The translations under genes were made by a program, and so were the position numbers. A DNA stretch of 26,976 nt from a virus, in IMG/VR virus record IMGVR_UViG_3300017708_000291, positions 1 through 26,976 of that record. One strand, given 5' to 3'. This document shows, one piece after another, positions 1 to 5,397 of this stretch. How positions within the stretch are numbered: position 1 is the stretch's first letter; each line of letters begins with the position of its first letter. The notes beneath the pieces are model-generated. The model did no database searches, had not been told where the DNA came from, and was given only the letters and a program-made list of their open reading frames with translations.

Positions 1-14
1 CTTAGAGGTAAAGC

Positions 15-323
15 ATGACAGATAAAGATTACAGTTTATCTTCTATTGAAGAAGATTTAATAGCAGAATTAGAAGATAACAAAGAAGAAATACTAGAAAG
101 CAAAGGCGATTATTTGCATGAATATGTAGACAGCAGTATCTCAGTTTATACTTATGACCAGATAATGATTTATGCTGATAATTCAGAGCTATGGCATATG
201 TCATCTGGGTTAGGTGGCGAAACAGTACAAGAACAAATAGTAGATGTTATCTATGAACATTTATCTGGTGTTGCTCATCAATGGCTACATGAACAACAAG
301 AACTATTAAAGGAGGAAGCATGA
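15..323 (+). CDS. Small early protein, 102 aa, unknown function
   Basis: I do not recognise this protein. It is acidic, with a Glu-rich N-terminal half (about residues 10-30), a Tyr/Asp-rich middle and a helical C-terminal part containing HEQQELLKEEA. There is no signal peptide or membrane segment. The ATG follows AGAGG at positions 4-8, a normal ribosome binding site. Its TGA overlaps the next gene's ATG (ATGA at 320-323), and its last codons (GGAGGAAGCA) form that gene's ribosome binding site. It sits first in a run of small early phage genes, so a host-takeover role is possible but only inferred. Confidence 0.75.
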   Translation: MTDKDYSLSSIEEDLIAELEDNKEEILESKGDYLHEYVDSSISVYTYDQIMIYADNSELWHMSSGLGGETVQEQIVDVIYEHLSGVAHQWLHEQQELLKEEA

Positions 324-484
324 AAACATATAGAGTAACAGCAACAAAACAATCTGTATATGCAACTACGATTGAAGCTAACTCAAAAGAGGAAGCTAAA
401 GAAATAGCAACAAAAGGTACTGATGATTGGTCTTGGTCTATGGATTTAAAGTGGATTGATTATCATGCTGAGGAGGAAGAATGA
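320..484 (+). CDS. Small early protein, 54 aa, DpnD/PcfM-like type
   Basis: The reading frame starts at the ATGA overlap with the upstream gene, behind GGAGGA at 311-316, and ends in TGA overlapping the next ATG (481). The product begins MKTYRVTATKQ and has the pattern MKxYxV...IEAxSxEEA, followed by a Trp/Asp-rich end. This beta-strand / 'EA-S-EEA' / helix pattern resembles small DpnD/PcfM-like phage and plasmid proteins, whose function is not established. The acidic end AEEEE is produced by the embedded GAGGAGGAAGA ribosome binding site of the next gene. The frame is well supported; the family assignment is tentative. Confidence 0.7.
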   Translation: MKTYRVTATKQSVYATTIEANSKEEAKEIATKGTDDWSWSMDLKWIDYHAEEEE

Positions 485-702
485 AGTTTAAATTCTTAGA
501 TGAAGATATAGCACTTGAAATTACTAGAGTCTTTGCTGAGTTAAGTGATAAAGAACTAAAAGAAACTTTAGATGAAATAAATTATCTTGGACAAACTTCA
601 AGGACTATTAGAAAAATAAATGTTTTAAATAAGTTTGAGCCGAAGATTAAAAAAGTGAAACCAAAACTTAGACTAATTAAAAATGAGGAGGAAACCAAAT
701 GA
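481..702 (+). CDS. Small early protein, 73 aa, unknown
   Basis: The first ~35 residues are acidic and helical (LDEDIALEITRVFAELSDKE). The second half is strongly basic (FEPKIKKVKPKLRLIKN) and the protein ends EEETK. A charge-segregated protein of this kind could bind nucleic acid or a host protein, but there is no recognisable domain. The start is fixed by GAGGAGG at 471-477 and by ATGA coupling with the gene before. The tail EEETK is read from the GAGGAGGAAACCAAATGA junction that starts the next gene. Confidence 0.72.
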   Translation: MKFKFLDEDIALEITRVFAELSDKELKETLDEINYLGQTSRTIRKINVLNKFEPKIKKVKPKLRLIKNEEETK

Positions 703-878
703 AATTACCCTATGAACAATGGAAAAAACTAGATGAAGCTATGGCACTATTAGATGAAACTGTTAATGCAGTACCTATGGGTATTCAAATAGAGCCAGAA
801 GCCCCAAGTTTAGTACAGCTTTCGGCAGAAATGTGGGAGTTGATAGATGAATTAAAACCAGACGAGGAAACTAAATGA
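699..878 (+). CDS. Small early protein, 59 aa, unknown
   Basis: This short frame is coupled at both ends by ATGA overlaps (699-702 and 875-878), with GAGGAGG at 685-691 upstream. The product begins MKLPYEQWKKLDEA, is acidic and predicted mostly helical, and ends DEETK. I see no membrane segment or known motif. The coupling and ribosome binding site make translation likely; the function is unknown. Confidence 0.68.
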   Translation: MKLPYEQWKKLDEAMALLDETVNAVPMGIQIEPEAPSLVQLSAEMWELIDELKPDEETK

Positions 879-1018
879 AAAATTATAAGGTAACTTATTA
901 TGATGAAATAGAAGCTGAAACAATAAAGGAAGCTTATGAAATATTACTAACACATTTAGCATTTGATGTTAAATTTGGGGATATTAGTTGTTTTGAATTT
1001 GAGGAGGAAACTAAATGA
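875..1018 (+). CDS. Small early protein, 47 aa, DpnD/PcfM-like type
   Basis: It begins MKNYKVTYYDEIEAETIKEA, the same MKxYxV...IEAxxxxEA layout as the 54-aa protein at 320-484, so the two may be distant paralogues. It ends EFEEETK, again because its 3' end carries GAGGAGGAAACTAA, the ribosome binding site of the next gene. Coupling is by ATGA on both sides. There is no further motif, and the function is unknown. Confidence 0.68.
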   Translation: MKNYKVTYYDEIEAETIKEAYEILLTHLAFDVKFGDISCFEFEEETK

Positions 1019-1209
1019 GTGTAGAACTTACATTTAAAAGAGAAAGCAAAGAACTAGAAACAGCTTTAGAAGTTGTTAGAAACTTAATTAATGTTTCTAG
1101 GAATCAAATTAAATCAGAACCAGAGAACGGCATATTCCAAGAAGAATTATATCAACTACAAGCAGTAGAAGATATAATAGAATATGCTGATTTTTATTAC
1201 GAAGACTGA
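1015..1209 (+). CDS. Small early protein, 64 aa, unknown
   Basis: This acidic, probably all-helical protein begins MSVELTFKRESKELETALEV and ends with an aromatic/acidic stretch (YADFYYED). The ATG follows GAGGAGG at 1001-1007 with ATGA coupling. It ends six bases after a GAAGAC codon pair and, unlike its neighbours, does not carry the next ribosome binding site inside its coding sequence. No domain is recognisable. A helical hairpin is a reasonable guess only. Confidence 0.7.
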   Translation: MSVELTFKRESKELETALEVVRNLINVSRNQIKSEPENGIFQEELYQLQAVEDIIEYADFYYED

Positions 1210-1217
1210 GGTAAATT

Positions 1218-1352
1218 ATGAGTATGACAATGAAAGAACACATGGAAATGATGGATAGAATTAGGCAAGGCAAGAATGCCAAGCTTAGTAAAACTAAAAC
1301 TATTAAAATTAATGGAGGTATTAATGGTAAAAGTAAGAAACATGAAGAGTAG
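1218..1352 (+). CDS. Small Met/Lys-rich protein, 44 aa
   Basis: The frame begins ATGAGTATGACAATG behind GAGG at 1208-1211. The product is unusually rich in Met in the first 12 residues (MSMTMKEHMEMM), then basic (RIRQGKNAKLSKTKTIK) and ends GKSKKHEE. The last 29 bases overlap the start of the next gene in another frame, and GGAGGT at 1314-1319 lies inside it. It is small and of unknown function. The case for it being real is its position in a gene string with no other gaps. Confidence 0.55.
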   Translation: MSMTMKEHMEMMDRIRQGKNAKLSKTKTIKINGGINGKSKKHEE

Positions 1353-1593
1353 TAATGGTAATTCAGTTGCTAATCAGTTTGAAATAGAGACTGATGATGC
1401 GACCTATTTGCAAAGTTACAACTCAATCATAGCTAAGAGAATGGATAGTGGTGTAACATATCTTGATGAATACTATTGGGATTATTCTGTTACTACAGGT
1501 CGCTACAGAAATATGTTTTTAGGCGAGAACAAAGGTGTTACTCAAATGAAAATAGATAGTGGCGAATATATATTAACTAACTTAAATAACTAG
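1324..1593 (+). CDS. Conserved small phage protein with YWDYSVTT-type motif, 89 aa
   Basis: I chose the ATG at 1324 rather than the in-frame ATG at 1276, because GGAGGT (1314-1319) sits 4 bases before it and the upstream 16 codons overlap the 44-aa gene. The C-terminal part has DEYYWDYSVTTGRYRNMFLG followed by a short sequence ending SGEYILTNLN. I recall this Trp-Asp-Tyr-Ser...Tyr-Arg...Phe-Leu-Gly pattern from small phage proteins (DUF8033-like). The biochemical function is not known. The protein is soluble, with no cysteines or membrane segment. Confidence 0.75.
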   Translation: MVKVRNMKSSNGNSVANQFEIETDDATYLQSYNSIIAKRMDSGVTYLDEYYWDYSVTTGRYRNMFLGENKGVTQMKIDSGEYILTNLNN

Positions 1594-1603
1594 AGAGGTA
1601 AAA

Positions 1604-1885
1604 ATGAAACAAATAATAGCTAACTTTTTAAGAAAGCTAATTAAACTTGATGACTATATAGAAGATAGAGTCTTTACTGAGATTAATAATCTTGGTACTT
1701 CTATTGATAATCTTTCCGAAGACTTACAAAATAATATCGAAGAAACTGAGTGTCATAGAACTGACTTAGATGACAGACCAACATTCTACGATATGGAAAG
1801 CCAAGTAGAACAACTGGTTAGTGATTGGGTTAATGATGCTTTAGAGGATATAGTTGAACGCTTAAAAAAATTGGAGGATAAATAA
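1604..1885 (+). CDS. Small acidic helical protein, 93 aa, unknown
   Basis: It begins MKQIIANFLRKLIKLDDYIE, a short amphipathic basic start, followed by a long acidic helical region with a central Glu/His/Asp patch (EETECHRTDLDD, about residues 46-57) and a helical C-terminal end (DALEDIVERLKKLEDK). It may be a coiled-coil protein. AGAGG at 1593-1597 precedes the ATG. The stop TAA abuts the next ATG at 1886, and TTGGAGGA near its end serves as that gene's ribosome binding site. Confidence 0.72.
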   Translation: MKQIIANFLRKLIKLDDYIEDRVFTEINNLGTSIDNLSEDLQNNIEETECHRTDLDDRPTFYDMESQVEQLVSDWVNDALEDIVERLKKLEDK

Positions 1886-2077
1886 ATGTCTAACGAATAC
1901 AACGACATAATCAAAGACCATATAGAAAGCAAAGTAGTAAACGCTAACTTTTCAGCAGAAGATTTACTAGCTGAACTTGGTATGAAATATCAAGATGCTT
2001 ACGAAAATAAATTATCTTATGATGAGTTAATTAATCTTGTCATTGAGAAAAGATTTGAAGAATTTGCAGAGGTGTAA
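1886..2077 (+). CDS. Small early protein, 63 aa, unknown
   Basis: The protein begins MSNEYNDIIKDHIESKVVNA and looks like a small two- or three-helix bundle, acidic throughout, ending EKRFEEFAEV. The ATG directly follows the previous gene's TAA, with GGAGG at 1873-1877. The gene ends one base pattern before the next ATG (GTAAATG), with GAGG just inside its own end. Nothing in the sequence points to a function. Confidence 0.7.
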   Translation: MSNEYNDIIKDHIESKVVNANFSAEDLLAELGMKYQDAYENKLSYDELINLVIEKRFEEFAEV

Positions 2078-2194
2078 ATGAAAGTCAAACATAATGGTAA
2101 GGTAACTGAAAAGACTCTTGATAATATCAGAGCTAGTTTAATTAGAAGAAATAAAATAGAGGTAAATAAATATGGCAGATTATCAGATATATGA
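2078..2194 (+). CDS. Very small basic protein, 38 aa
   Basis: The frame starts right after the stop of the 63-aa gene, 6 bases after GAGG, and encodes a basic peptide (MKVKHNGKVTEKTLDNIRAS, then RRNKIEVNKYGR). Its 3' end overlaps the next gene by 23 bases in a different frame, and AGAGGT inside it is that gene's ribosome binding site. A 38-aa frame can arise by chance, but it fills what would otherwise be a 94-base gap in a gapless gene string. The pattern ENxRASLxRRNKI suggests a helix followed by a beta strand, possibly a nucleic-acid contact. Confidence 0.5.
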   Translation: MKVKHNGKVTEKTLDNIRASLIRRNKIEVNKYGRLSDI

Positions 2195-2339
2195 AAAACC
2201 TACTTCGGTAGCAGAAGCTATGAAGTACATTGAAGAAATTGTATTTCTTTACACAGACCAATATGAAGGAGAAGCTGATACAGAAGTAGCAGAATTTATT
2301 CATGCTTGTTGGCATATAGTTAAAAATAATACGAGGTAA
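2172..2339 (+). CDS. Small early protein, 55 aa, unknown
   Basis: The ATG lies 8 bases after AGAGGT (2158-2163). The product begins MADYQIYEKPTSVAEAMKYI, is acidic and helical, and carries one Cys and one Trp near the end (HACWHIVKNN). The stop overlaps GAGGTAA, the ribosome binding site for the next gene at 2343. Function is unknown and there are no membrane features. Confidence 0.65.
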   Translation: MADYQIYEKPTSVAEAMKYIEEIVFLYTDQYEGEADTEVAEFIHACWHIVKNNTR

Positions 2340-2342
2340 AAC

Positions 2343-2585
2343 ATGACAATAAACATTTCGGAAGAAAAAGAAATGGAACTACAACAAATCTATAGCATGA
2401 CTGTAGAAGAAAAGTTCCAGTACATAAAAGACAAAGGACATATTATAGACCCACATGAGCTTGATATTTTCTTTCAATTTGAAAATCCTGACAAGCCTAC
2501 TAAGAGTGAGCTTCGTACTTTGGATTTAATAGTGGGAGAAATTATGAGTGAATGGAGGTATCTTAAATGGGAGGAAGAAGCATGA
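2343..2585 (+). CDS. Small early protein, 80 aa, unknown
   Basis: It starts behind GAGG (2333-2336) with MTINISEEKEMELQQIYSMT. The body is acidic with several aromatic residues (DIFFQFENPDKP) and the end is EWRYLKWEEEA. The EEEA tail is encoded by GGAGGAAGAAGCA, which is the ribosome binding site of the next, ATGA-coupled gene. I recognise no domain. A long open frame on the opposite strand (2474-2674) is a shadow. Confidence 0.7.
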   Translation: MTINISEEKEMELQQIYSMTVEEKFQYIKDKGHIIDPHELDIFFQFENPDKPTKSELRTLDLIVGEIMSEWRYLKWEEEA

Positions 2586-2710
2586 AAATAAAAGAAGCAA
2601 TAGCTATTGTAGATGATGTAATAACTTGTGAAATGGAGTGGTCTGATGATAAGAAAATGAAAGACGAACTTCAAGAAGCATGGAATAAAATTATAGAGGA
2701 GGTCGCATGA
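2582..2710 (+). CDS. Small early protein, 42 aa, unknown
   Basis: The frame is coupled by ATGA to the gene before and to the gene after, with GGAGG at 2571-2575. The product begins MKIKEAIAIVDDVITCEMEW, looks helical, and ends NKIIEEVA. The EEVA tail and the following start lie in a 21-base sequence (2696-2716) that is repeated exactly at 2851-2871. No function can be read from it. Confidence 0.65.
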   Translation: MKIKEAIAIVDDVITCEMEWSDDKKMKDELQEAWNKIIEEVA

Positions 2711-2865
2711 CTAAAGAAGAATGGGCAGAGATGGTAATTGATAATATGGATTGGAAAGAATTATATAGAATAGCTTTTGATGTTATGTTTAATTCTGTCA
2801 AAGATATGTCTGATAAAGAGTTTAAAGAATACATAATTGAATTAGGTTATGAGGAGGTCGCATGA
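2707..2865 (+). CDS. Small early protein, 52 aa, unknown, flanked by 21-bp direct repeats
   Basis: It begins MTKEEWAEMVIDNMDWKELY and ends EYIIELGYEEVA, a small acidic helical protein with a pair of Trp residues. Its start junction (GAGGAGGTCGCATGACTAAA plus G) is copied exactly at its end, where it starts the next gene. As a result this gene and the upstream 42-aa gene both end EEVA, and this gene and the downstream one both begin MTK. Function is unknown. The repeat suggests insertion, duplication or exchange of this gene as a cassette. Confidence 0.68.
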   Translation: MTKEEWAEMVIDNMDWKELYRIAFDVMFNSVKDMSDKEFKEYIIELGYEEVA

Positions 2866-3134
2866 CTAAAGTTAGATATGTAGAAGCAAAGTATGACACT
2901 ACCCTTTCATGGGATATTGAAGCCATTGCTGAAAAAAACAATTTTAAAATGGAAGAGATTGAAGACATAAAAGTAGGTAAATGGACAAGACTATTTATTA
3001 CTTTAAAAGATGGTGCACAATTTTGGGAAGATGGTAATGAGTCAGATGCTACTGATTGGAAGTGGGCAGAACATCAAGGCTTTTATGATAAAGATTGGTT
3101 TTCAATAGACGAGGAGGAAATAAATGAAACCTAA
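2862..3134 (+). CDS. Small Trp-rich acidic protein, 90 aa, unknown
   Basis: The protein begins MTKVRYVEAKYDTTLSWDIE and is rich in Trp in its second half (ATDWKWAEHQ, DKDWFSID). It has a mixed beta/helix look (RLFITLKDGAQFWEDG) and could be a small compact domain that binds a partner protein. It starts by ATGA coupling behind GAGGAGG (2851-2857). The last 11 bases overlap the next gene, and its GAGGAGGAAATAA is that gene's ribosome binding site. There is no known family. Confidence 0.72.
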   Translation: MTKVRYVEAKYDTTLSWDIEAIAEKNNFKMEEIEDIKVGKWTRLFITLKDGAQFWEDGNESDATDWKWAEHQGFYDKDWFSIDEEEINET

Positions 3135-3393
3135 ATTAATAGACAAAGGTACAACTGTAGCCGAAGATTATGTCGCAGGTACAGTTCATGTGGAGTATGA
3201 TAATACTGATAGCATTCTCCCATTTAAAAACAGAGTAATAGATTGGTGGCGAAGAGCTGATGATAACTATGAAGCTATTGAAATCTTTGAGATTAAGAAT
3301 AGGTCTGAATGGGAAACAAGACAGAAGCTTATGAAGGTTGAGAAGTCTATGCAAAATTTAATTACAAGACATTTGAAGGAGAAAGATGAGTAA
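3124..3393 (+). CDS. Small early protein, 89 aa, unknown
   Basis: It begins MKPKLIDKGTTVAEDYVAGT, with a beta-rich N-terminal half followed by a basic helical C-terminal half (KNRSEWETRQKLMKVEKSMQ). The ATG is 6-7 bases after GAGGAGG. It overlaps the previous gene by 11 bases and the next by 8. There is a Trp-Trp-Arg-Arg cluster in the centre. Function is unknown. Confidence 0.7.
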   Translation: MKPKLIDKGTTVAEDYVAGTVHVEYDNTDSILPFKNRVIDWWRRADDNYEAIEIFEIKNRSEWETRQKLMKVEKSMQNLITRHLKEKDE

Positions 3394-3637
3394 ATTAATA
3401 ACTGTAAGAGCTTATGAATATCAAGAGCTAGATAATGAAGCAAAAGCTAGATTTATAAATTATATGTATGACAGTCCTTTTGACTTTGAAGACGAAGATG
3501 AAAATGGTAATACAGTAGTTAAGTATAGCTACTTTGCTGATATGGATTTGGAGGAACAAATAGATTTGTGTGAAGTAAATAATTATTTTTTCAATAGATA
3601 TGGCGAACTAATTGGACATTTAGAGGAGGAAGCATGA
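3386..3637 (+). CDS. Small early protein with 'Y-E-Y-x-EL-xxx-AK' start, 83 aa
   Basis: The start MSKLITVRAYEYQELDNEAK resembles a motif seen in several phage proteins, where a V-x-x-Y-x-F-x-EL-s-x-x-A-K stretch begins a small domain of unknown function. The middle is very acidic (FDFEDEDENGN) and the protein ends GHLEEEA. AAGGAG precedes the ATG by 5 bases. It is coupled to the next gene by ATGA, with the ribosome binding site GAGGAGGA inside its end. Confidence 0.72.
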   Translation: MSKLITVRAYEYQELDNEAKARFINYMYDSPFDFEDEDENGNTVVKYSYFADMDLEEQIDLCEVNNYFFNRYGELIGHLEEEA

Positions 3638-3888
3638 GTAAATATCGCACAAGCAGTTATGCTTTTACTGTATTTAATCCTAATGATAAAGATAAATCAA
3701 AAGGCTTAGATAAATTAAAAAAGCTAAGAAAAACAATAGCTTACACTAATAAGTTAGGACTTACTAACCATTATGTTAAGTGTCAAGGTAGGTGGGGTAA
3801 AAAAAATCCTAACTACAATCATAGAAGAATTACTTTTTGCCCATTAGAACATGCGGTAAAATGGGATGTATATTTTTATAGGATGTAA
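3634..3888 (+). CDS. Small basic protein, 84 aa, unknown
   Basis: This protein is strongly basic, unlike its neighbours: it begins MSKYRTSSYAFTVFNPNDKD and contains LDKLKKLRKTIAYTNK and QGRWGKKNPNYNHRR. It has two separated Cys (about residues 50 and 70) but no zinc-finger spacing. The charge suggests contact with DNA, RNA or the ribosome, which is inference. The start follows GAGGAGGA with ATGA coupling, and the gene ends two bases before the next ATG. Confidence 0.7.
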   Translation: MSKYRTSSYAFTVFNPNDKDKSKGLDKLKKLRKTIAYTNKLGLTNHYVKCQGRWGKKNPNYNHRRITFCPLEHAVKWDVYFYRM

Positions 3889-3890
3889 TT

Positions 3891-4217
3891 ATGGAACACT
3901 ATTATTTTTATCATGATGATATGAAGACTGGACTAAGAGGAGAAGGTTGTGGCTATCGCAAAGCTACTATTCGTTCTGTTGGTCGCAAGTGGGTCTACAT
4001 TAGATTCGCTAAAGAAGGAAACTTTAGAAAGCTTTCAATCAAAAAGTGGCAAGACATTTGCCGACAAAAAGATTTTAAGACATGGGAAGGTCATGTTGCA
4101 GAAAGTAAAATAAAAAGAAAAGCTCTTGATATGGGTTTATCTTTTTATAAAAAAAGGTATAATAAAAATGTTCCAAAGACTATTGAGGAACTACAAGAAG
4201 AACTGGAGGTAAGTTAG
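3891..4217 (+). CDS. Basic protein, 108 aa, unknown
   Basis: It begins MEHYYFYHDDMKTGLRGEGC, then has a beta-rich basic segment (YRKATIRSVGRKWVYIRFAK) and a helical Lys/Arg-rich C-terminal half ending EELQEELEVS. The segment VGRKWVYIRF looks like a small SH3-like or Tudor-like beta unit, but that is a structural guess. AGGA precedes the ATG. GGAGGT at 4205-4210 inside the gene's end is the ribosome binding site of the next gene. Confidence 0.7.
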   Translation: MEHYYFYHDDMKTGLRGEGCGYRKATIRSVGRKWVYIRFAKEGNFRKLSIKKWQDICRQKDFKTWEGHVAESKIKRKALDMGLSFYKKRYNKNVPKTIEELQEELEVS

Positions 4218-4218
4218 T

Positions 4219-4434
4219 ATGATGTGGATATTAGTAGCTTTGTTTGAAGTAACTACTATTGCAGTAGTGATTGAGGATATTCATATCTTTGAATATTTAT
4301 TTAAGTCTGAAATAGATTGTTTAAATTTTTTAACAGAAAATTATGACGGCTTAGAAAATTATATTAAAGAAGAGTATCAAACTTATGCAGAAACTTTTGT
4401 TTGTGTAAATTCAGAAAGAATAAATAGAGGTTAA
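4219..4434 (+). CDS. Small protein with hydrophobic N-terminus, 71 aa
   Basis: The first ~18 residues (MMWILVALFEVTTIAVVI) are hydrophobic and could be a short membrane segment or signal-like start. The rest is acidic, with two Cys (SEIDCLNFL and TFVCVNSE) and many aromatic residues. Similar short 'MW-hydrophobic ... F-x-x-E-x-x-C' proteins occur in marine phages, with no known role. Two adjacent ATGs are possible; GGAGGT 8 bases upstream favours the first. A Cys pair after a hydrophobic start would fit a periplasm-facing protein. Confidence 0.65.
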   Translation: MMWILVALFEVTTIAVVIEDIHIFEYLFKSEIDCLNFLTENYDGLENYIKEEYQTYAETFVCVNSERINRG

Positions 4435-4436
4435 AT

Positions 4437-4568
4437 ATGGACAATAAAATTTATCATTTTAAAGCATTGGTCAAAGAATTACCGATTACATCTATGACTA
4501 ATATAGAATACAAAGATGCAGTAGAAAAAATCTATATGGAAGTTTATTATCCAGAAGAAAGAATATGA
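4437..4568 (+). CDS. Very small early protein, 43 aa
   Basis: The frame follows GAGG at 4428-4431 with a good spacing and encodes a peptide that begins MDNKIYHFKALVKELP and ends VYYPEERI. The end overlaps the next gene as ATGA at 4565-4568. It fills the space between two better-supported genes. It has no recognisable motif. Confidence 0.6.
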   Translation: MDNKIYHFKALVKELPITSMTNIEYKDAVEKIYMEVYYPEERI

Positions 4569-4720
4569 AGTTTGTAATTTACATTGGTAAGTTAAAGACA
4601 GTAACTGTTGAGGCAGAAGATAAAGATTATGTTAGAGCAGTTATACTTGATAACTCAAGAGTTTTTCTTGAAGACTTATTTGATGACGGAGTAATAGAAA
4701 TTGAACAAGAAAAAAGTTAA
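4565..4720 (+). CDS. Small early protein, 51 aa, DpnD/PcfM-like layout
   Basis: It begins MKFVIYIGKLKTVTVEAEDK: a beta strand, a second strand ending in VEAED, then a helix with AV, then DDGVIEIEQEKS. This is the same strand-strand-helix-strand order seen in the 54-aa and 47-aa proteins further left, so it may be a third member of that small family. Coupling with the upstream gene is by ATGA. The ribosome binding site comes from GAAGAAAG, which is weak. It overlaps the next gene by 20 bases. Confidence 0.62.
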   Translation: MKFVIYIGKLKTVTVEAEDKDYVRAVILDNSRVFLEDLFDDGVIEIEQEKS

Positions 4721-4976
4721 AGAATTAAAAAAAAGAGTTAAGCTAATTCAAGTGCAGTGGCTTAAATCTATGATGACTGAAGAAGAAGGTAATAAGATTA
4801 CCCTTGACAATGTTGATAGTATGCTACCTCAAGAAACTCATGTACATACTACTGGAAGAACTCATTTGTCTTTCATGACAGATAAGTGGTTACTTAAAAA
4901 ATTAAAAAGTAATCCTAATATTAAAAACTATAATCAATTAAAAGAGGAAATAAAAGATGCAAACATATATATGTAA
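4701..4976 (+). CDS. Conserved small phage protein, 91 aa, TTG start
   Basis: The start is TTG at 4701, supported by GGAG at 4688-4691 nine bases upstream and by the lack of an ATG before residue 24. The N-terminus is very basic (NKKKVKELKKRVK). It is followed by QVQWLKSMMTEEEGNKIT, a LPQETH motif and LSFMTDKWLLKKLK. I recall proteins with this 'WL-S-x-x-EEE...LP-Q-H...KW' order in T7-like and marine phages, without a proven function. The C-terminus overlaps the next gene by 20 bases. Confidence 0.7.
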   Translation: MNKKKVKELKKRVKLIQVQWLKSMMTEEEGNKITLDNVDSMLPQETHVHTTGRTHLSFMTDKWLLKKLKSNPNIKNYNQLKEEIKDANIYM

Positions 4977-5232
4977 AGTTATGTTAGATAAAGAAGAAGA
5001 TGAAATAAAAACTTACGCTTATTCTATATTAGAAGCGTTTGATAATCTTATTTCTATGGAGGGAATTACAAATATTGTTTCTGTTACTAATGAAATAACA
5101 AAAGAAAAGTTTCTTTTTGAAGGAAATTATATGGCTCTAAAAGAAGCAAGAAGCAATATCAAAGATGAACACTTAATTGTTGAGGAACTATACAAACTAG
5201 ATGGCACAGAGAAGAGAAACAGTCTTAATTAA
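4957..5232 (+). CDS. Small protein, 91 aa, unknown
   Basis: It begins MQTYICKVMLDKEEDEIKTY and shows a strand-strand-helix start (YICKVML, IKTYAYSILEAFDNL), somewhat like the small MKxYxV proteins further left. It then continues with a second mixed half (KEKFLFEGNYMALKEARS). GAGG precedes the ATG. The last 32 bases overlap the basic 52-aa gene. Function is unknown. Confidence 0.7.
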   Translation: MQTYICKVMLDKEEDEIKTYAYSILEAFDNLISMEGITNIVSVTNEITKEKFLFEGNYMALKEARSNIKDEHLIVEELYKLDGTEKRNSLN

Positions 5233-5359
5233 ACATGTCAAGAAGGCAACTTCTCAAGGCATGGCAGGGCGAGGTAGAAAAGTTAAACAGTCTACTAAGC
5301 ATTTAAATAAACATAAACGTAGACAACAAAAAATTAAATATCGAGGACAAGGAAGATAA
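5201..5359 (+). CDS. Very basic small protein, 52 aa (possible nucleic-acid binder)
   Basis: The ATG lies inside the end of the previous gene, with GAGGAA about 17 bases upstream, so initiation probably depends on coupling. The product is extremely rich in Lys, Arg and Gln. Its C-terminal half reads KQSTKHLNKHKRRQQKIKYR and it ends GQGR. Short phage proteins ending in a similar 'NKHKRR...YRGQGR' pattern are known to me from other phages and are of unknown function. The charge predicts RNA, DNA or ribosome binding, which is inference. It is the last gene before the promoter at 5363. Confidence 0.68.
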   Translation: MAQRRETVLIKHVKKATSQGMAGRGRKVKQSTKHLNKHKRRQQKIKYRGQGR

Positions 5360-5362
5360 CTC

Positions 5363-5391
5363 TTGACAACAAGAATGTTATTCTCTAAAGT
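5363..5391 (+). promoter_or_regulatory. Sigma70-type promoter before the replication module
   Basis: A consensus -35 TTGACA (5363-5368), a 17-base spacer and a -10 TAAAGT (5386-5391, 4 of 6 consensus bases) lie in the only gap between the early small genes and the SSB gene. The expected transcription start is at about 5398, which is also an ATG. It is well placed to drive SSB, primase-helicase and polymerase from host RNA polymerase. Confidence 0.75.
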
Positions 5392-5397
5392 ACAACT

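Noticed and set aside
1276-1323. Upstream in-frame ATG for the 89-aa YWDYSVTT protein
   Set aside because: No ribosome binding site before it, and the extra 16 codons overlap the 44-aa gene. GGAGGT supports the ATG at 1324.
2200-2211. CTAC-TTCG-GTAG tetraloop hairpin in an early gene
   Set aside because: Only a 4-bp stem, within coding sequence and with no associated signal.
4803-4831. TTGACA inside an early gene as a promoter
   Set aside because: No -10-like sequence at 16-18 bases; it is coding sequence.
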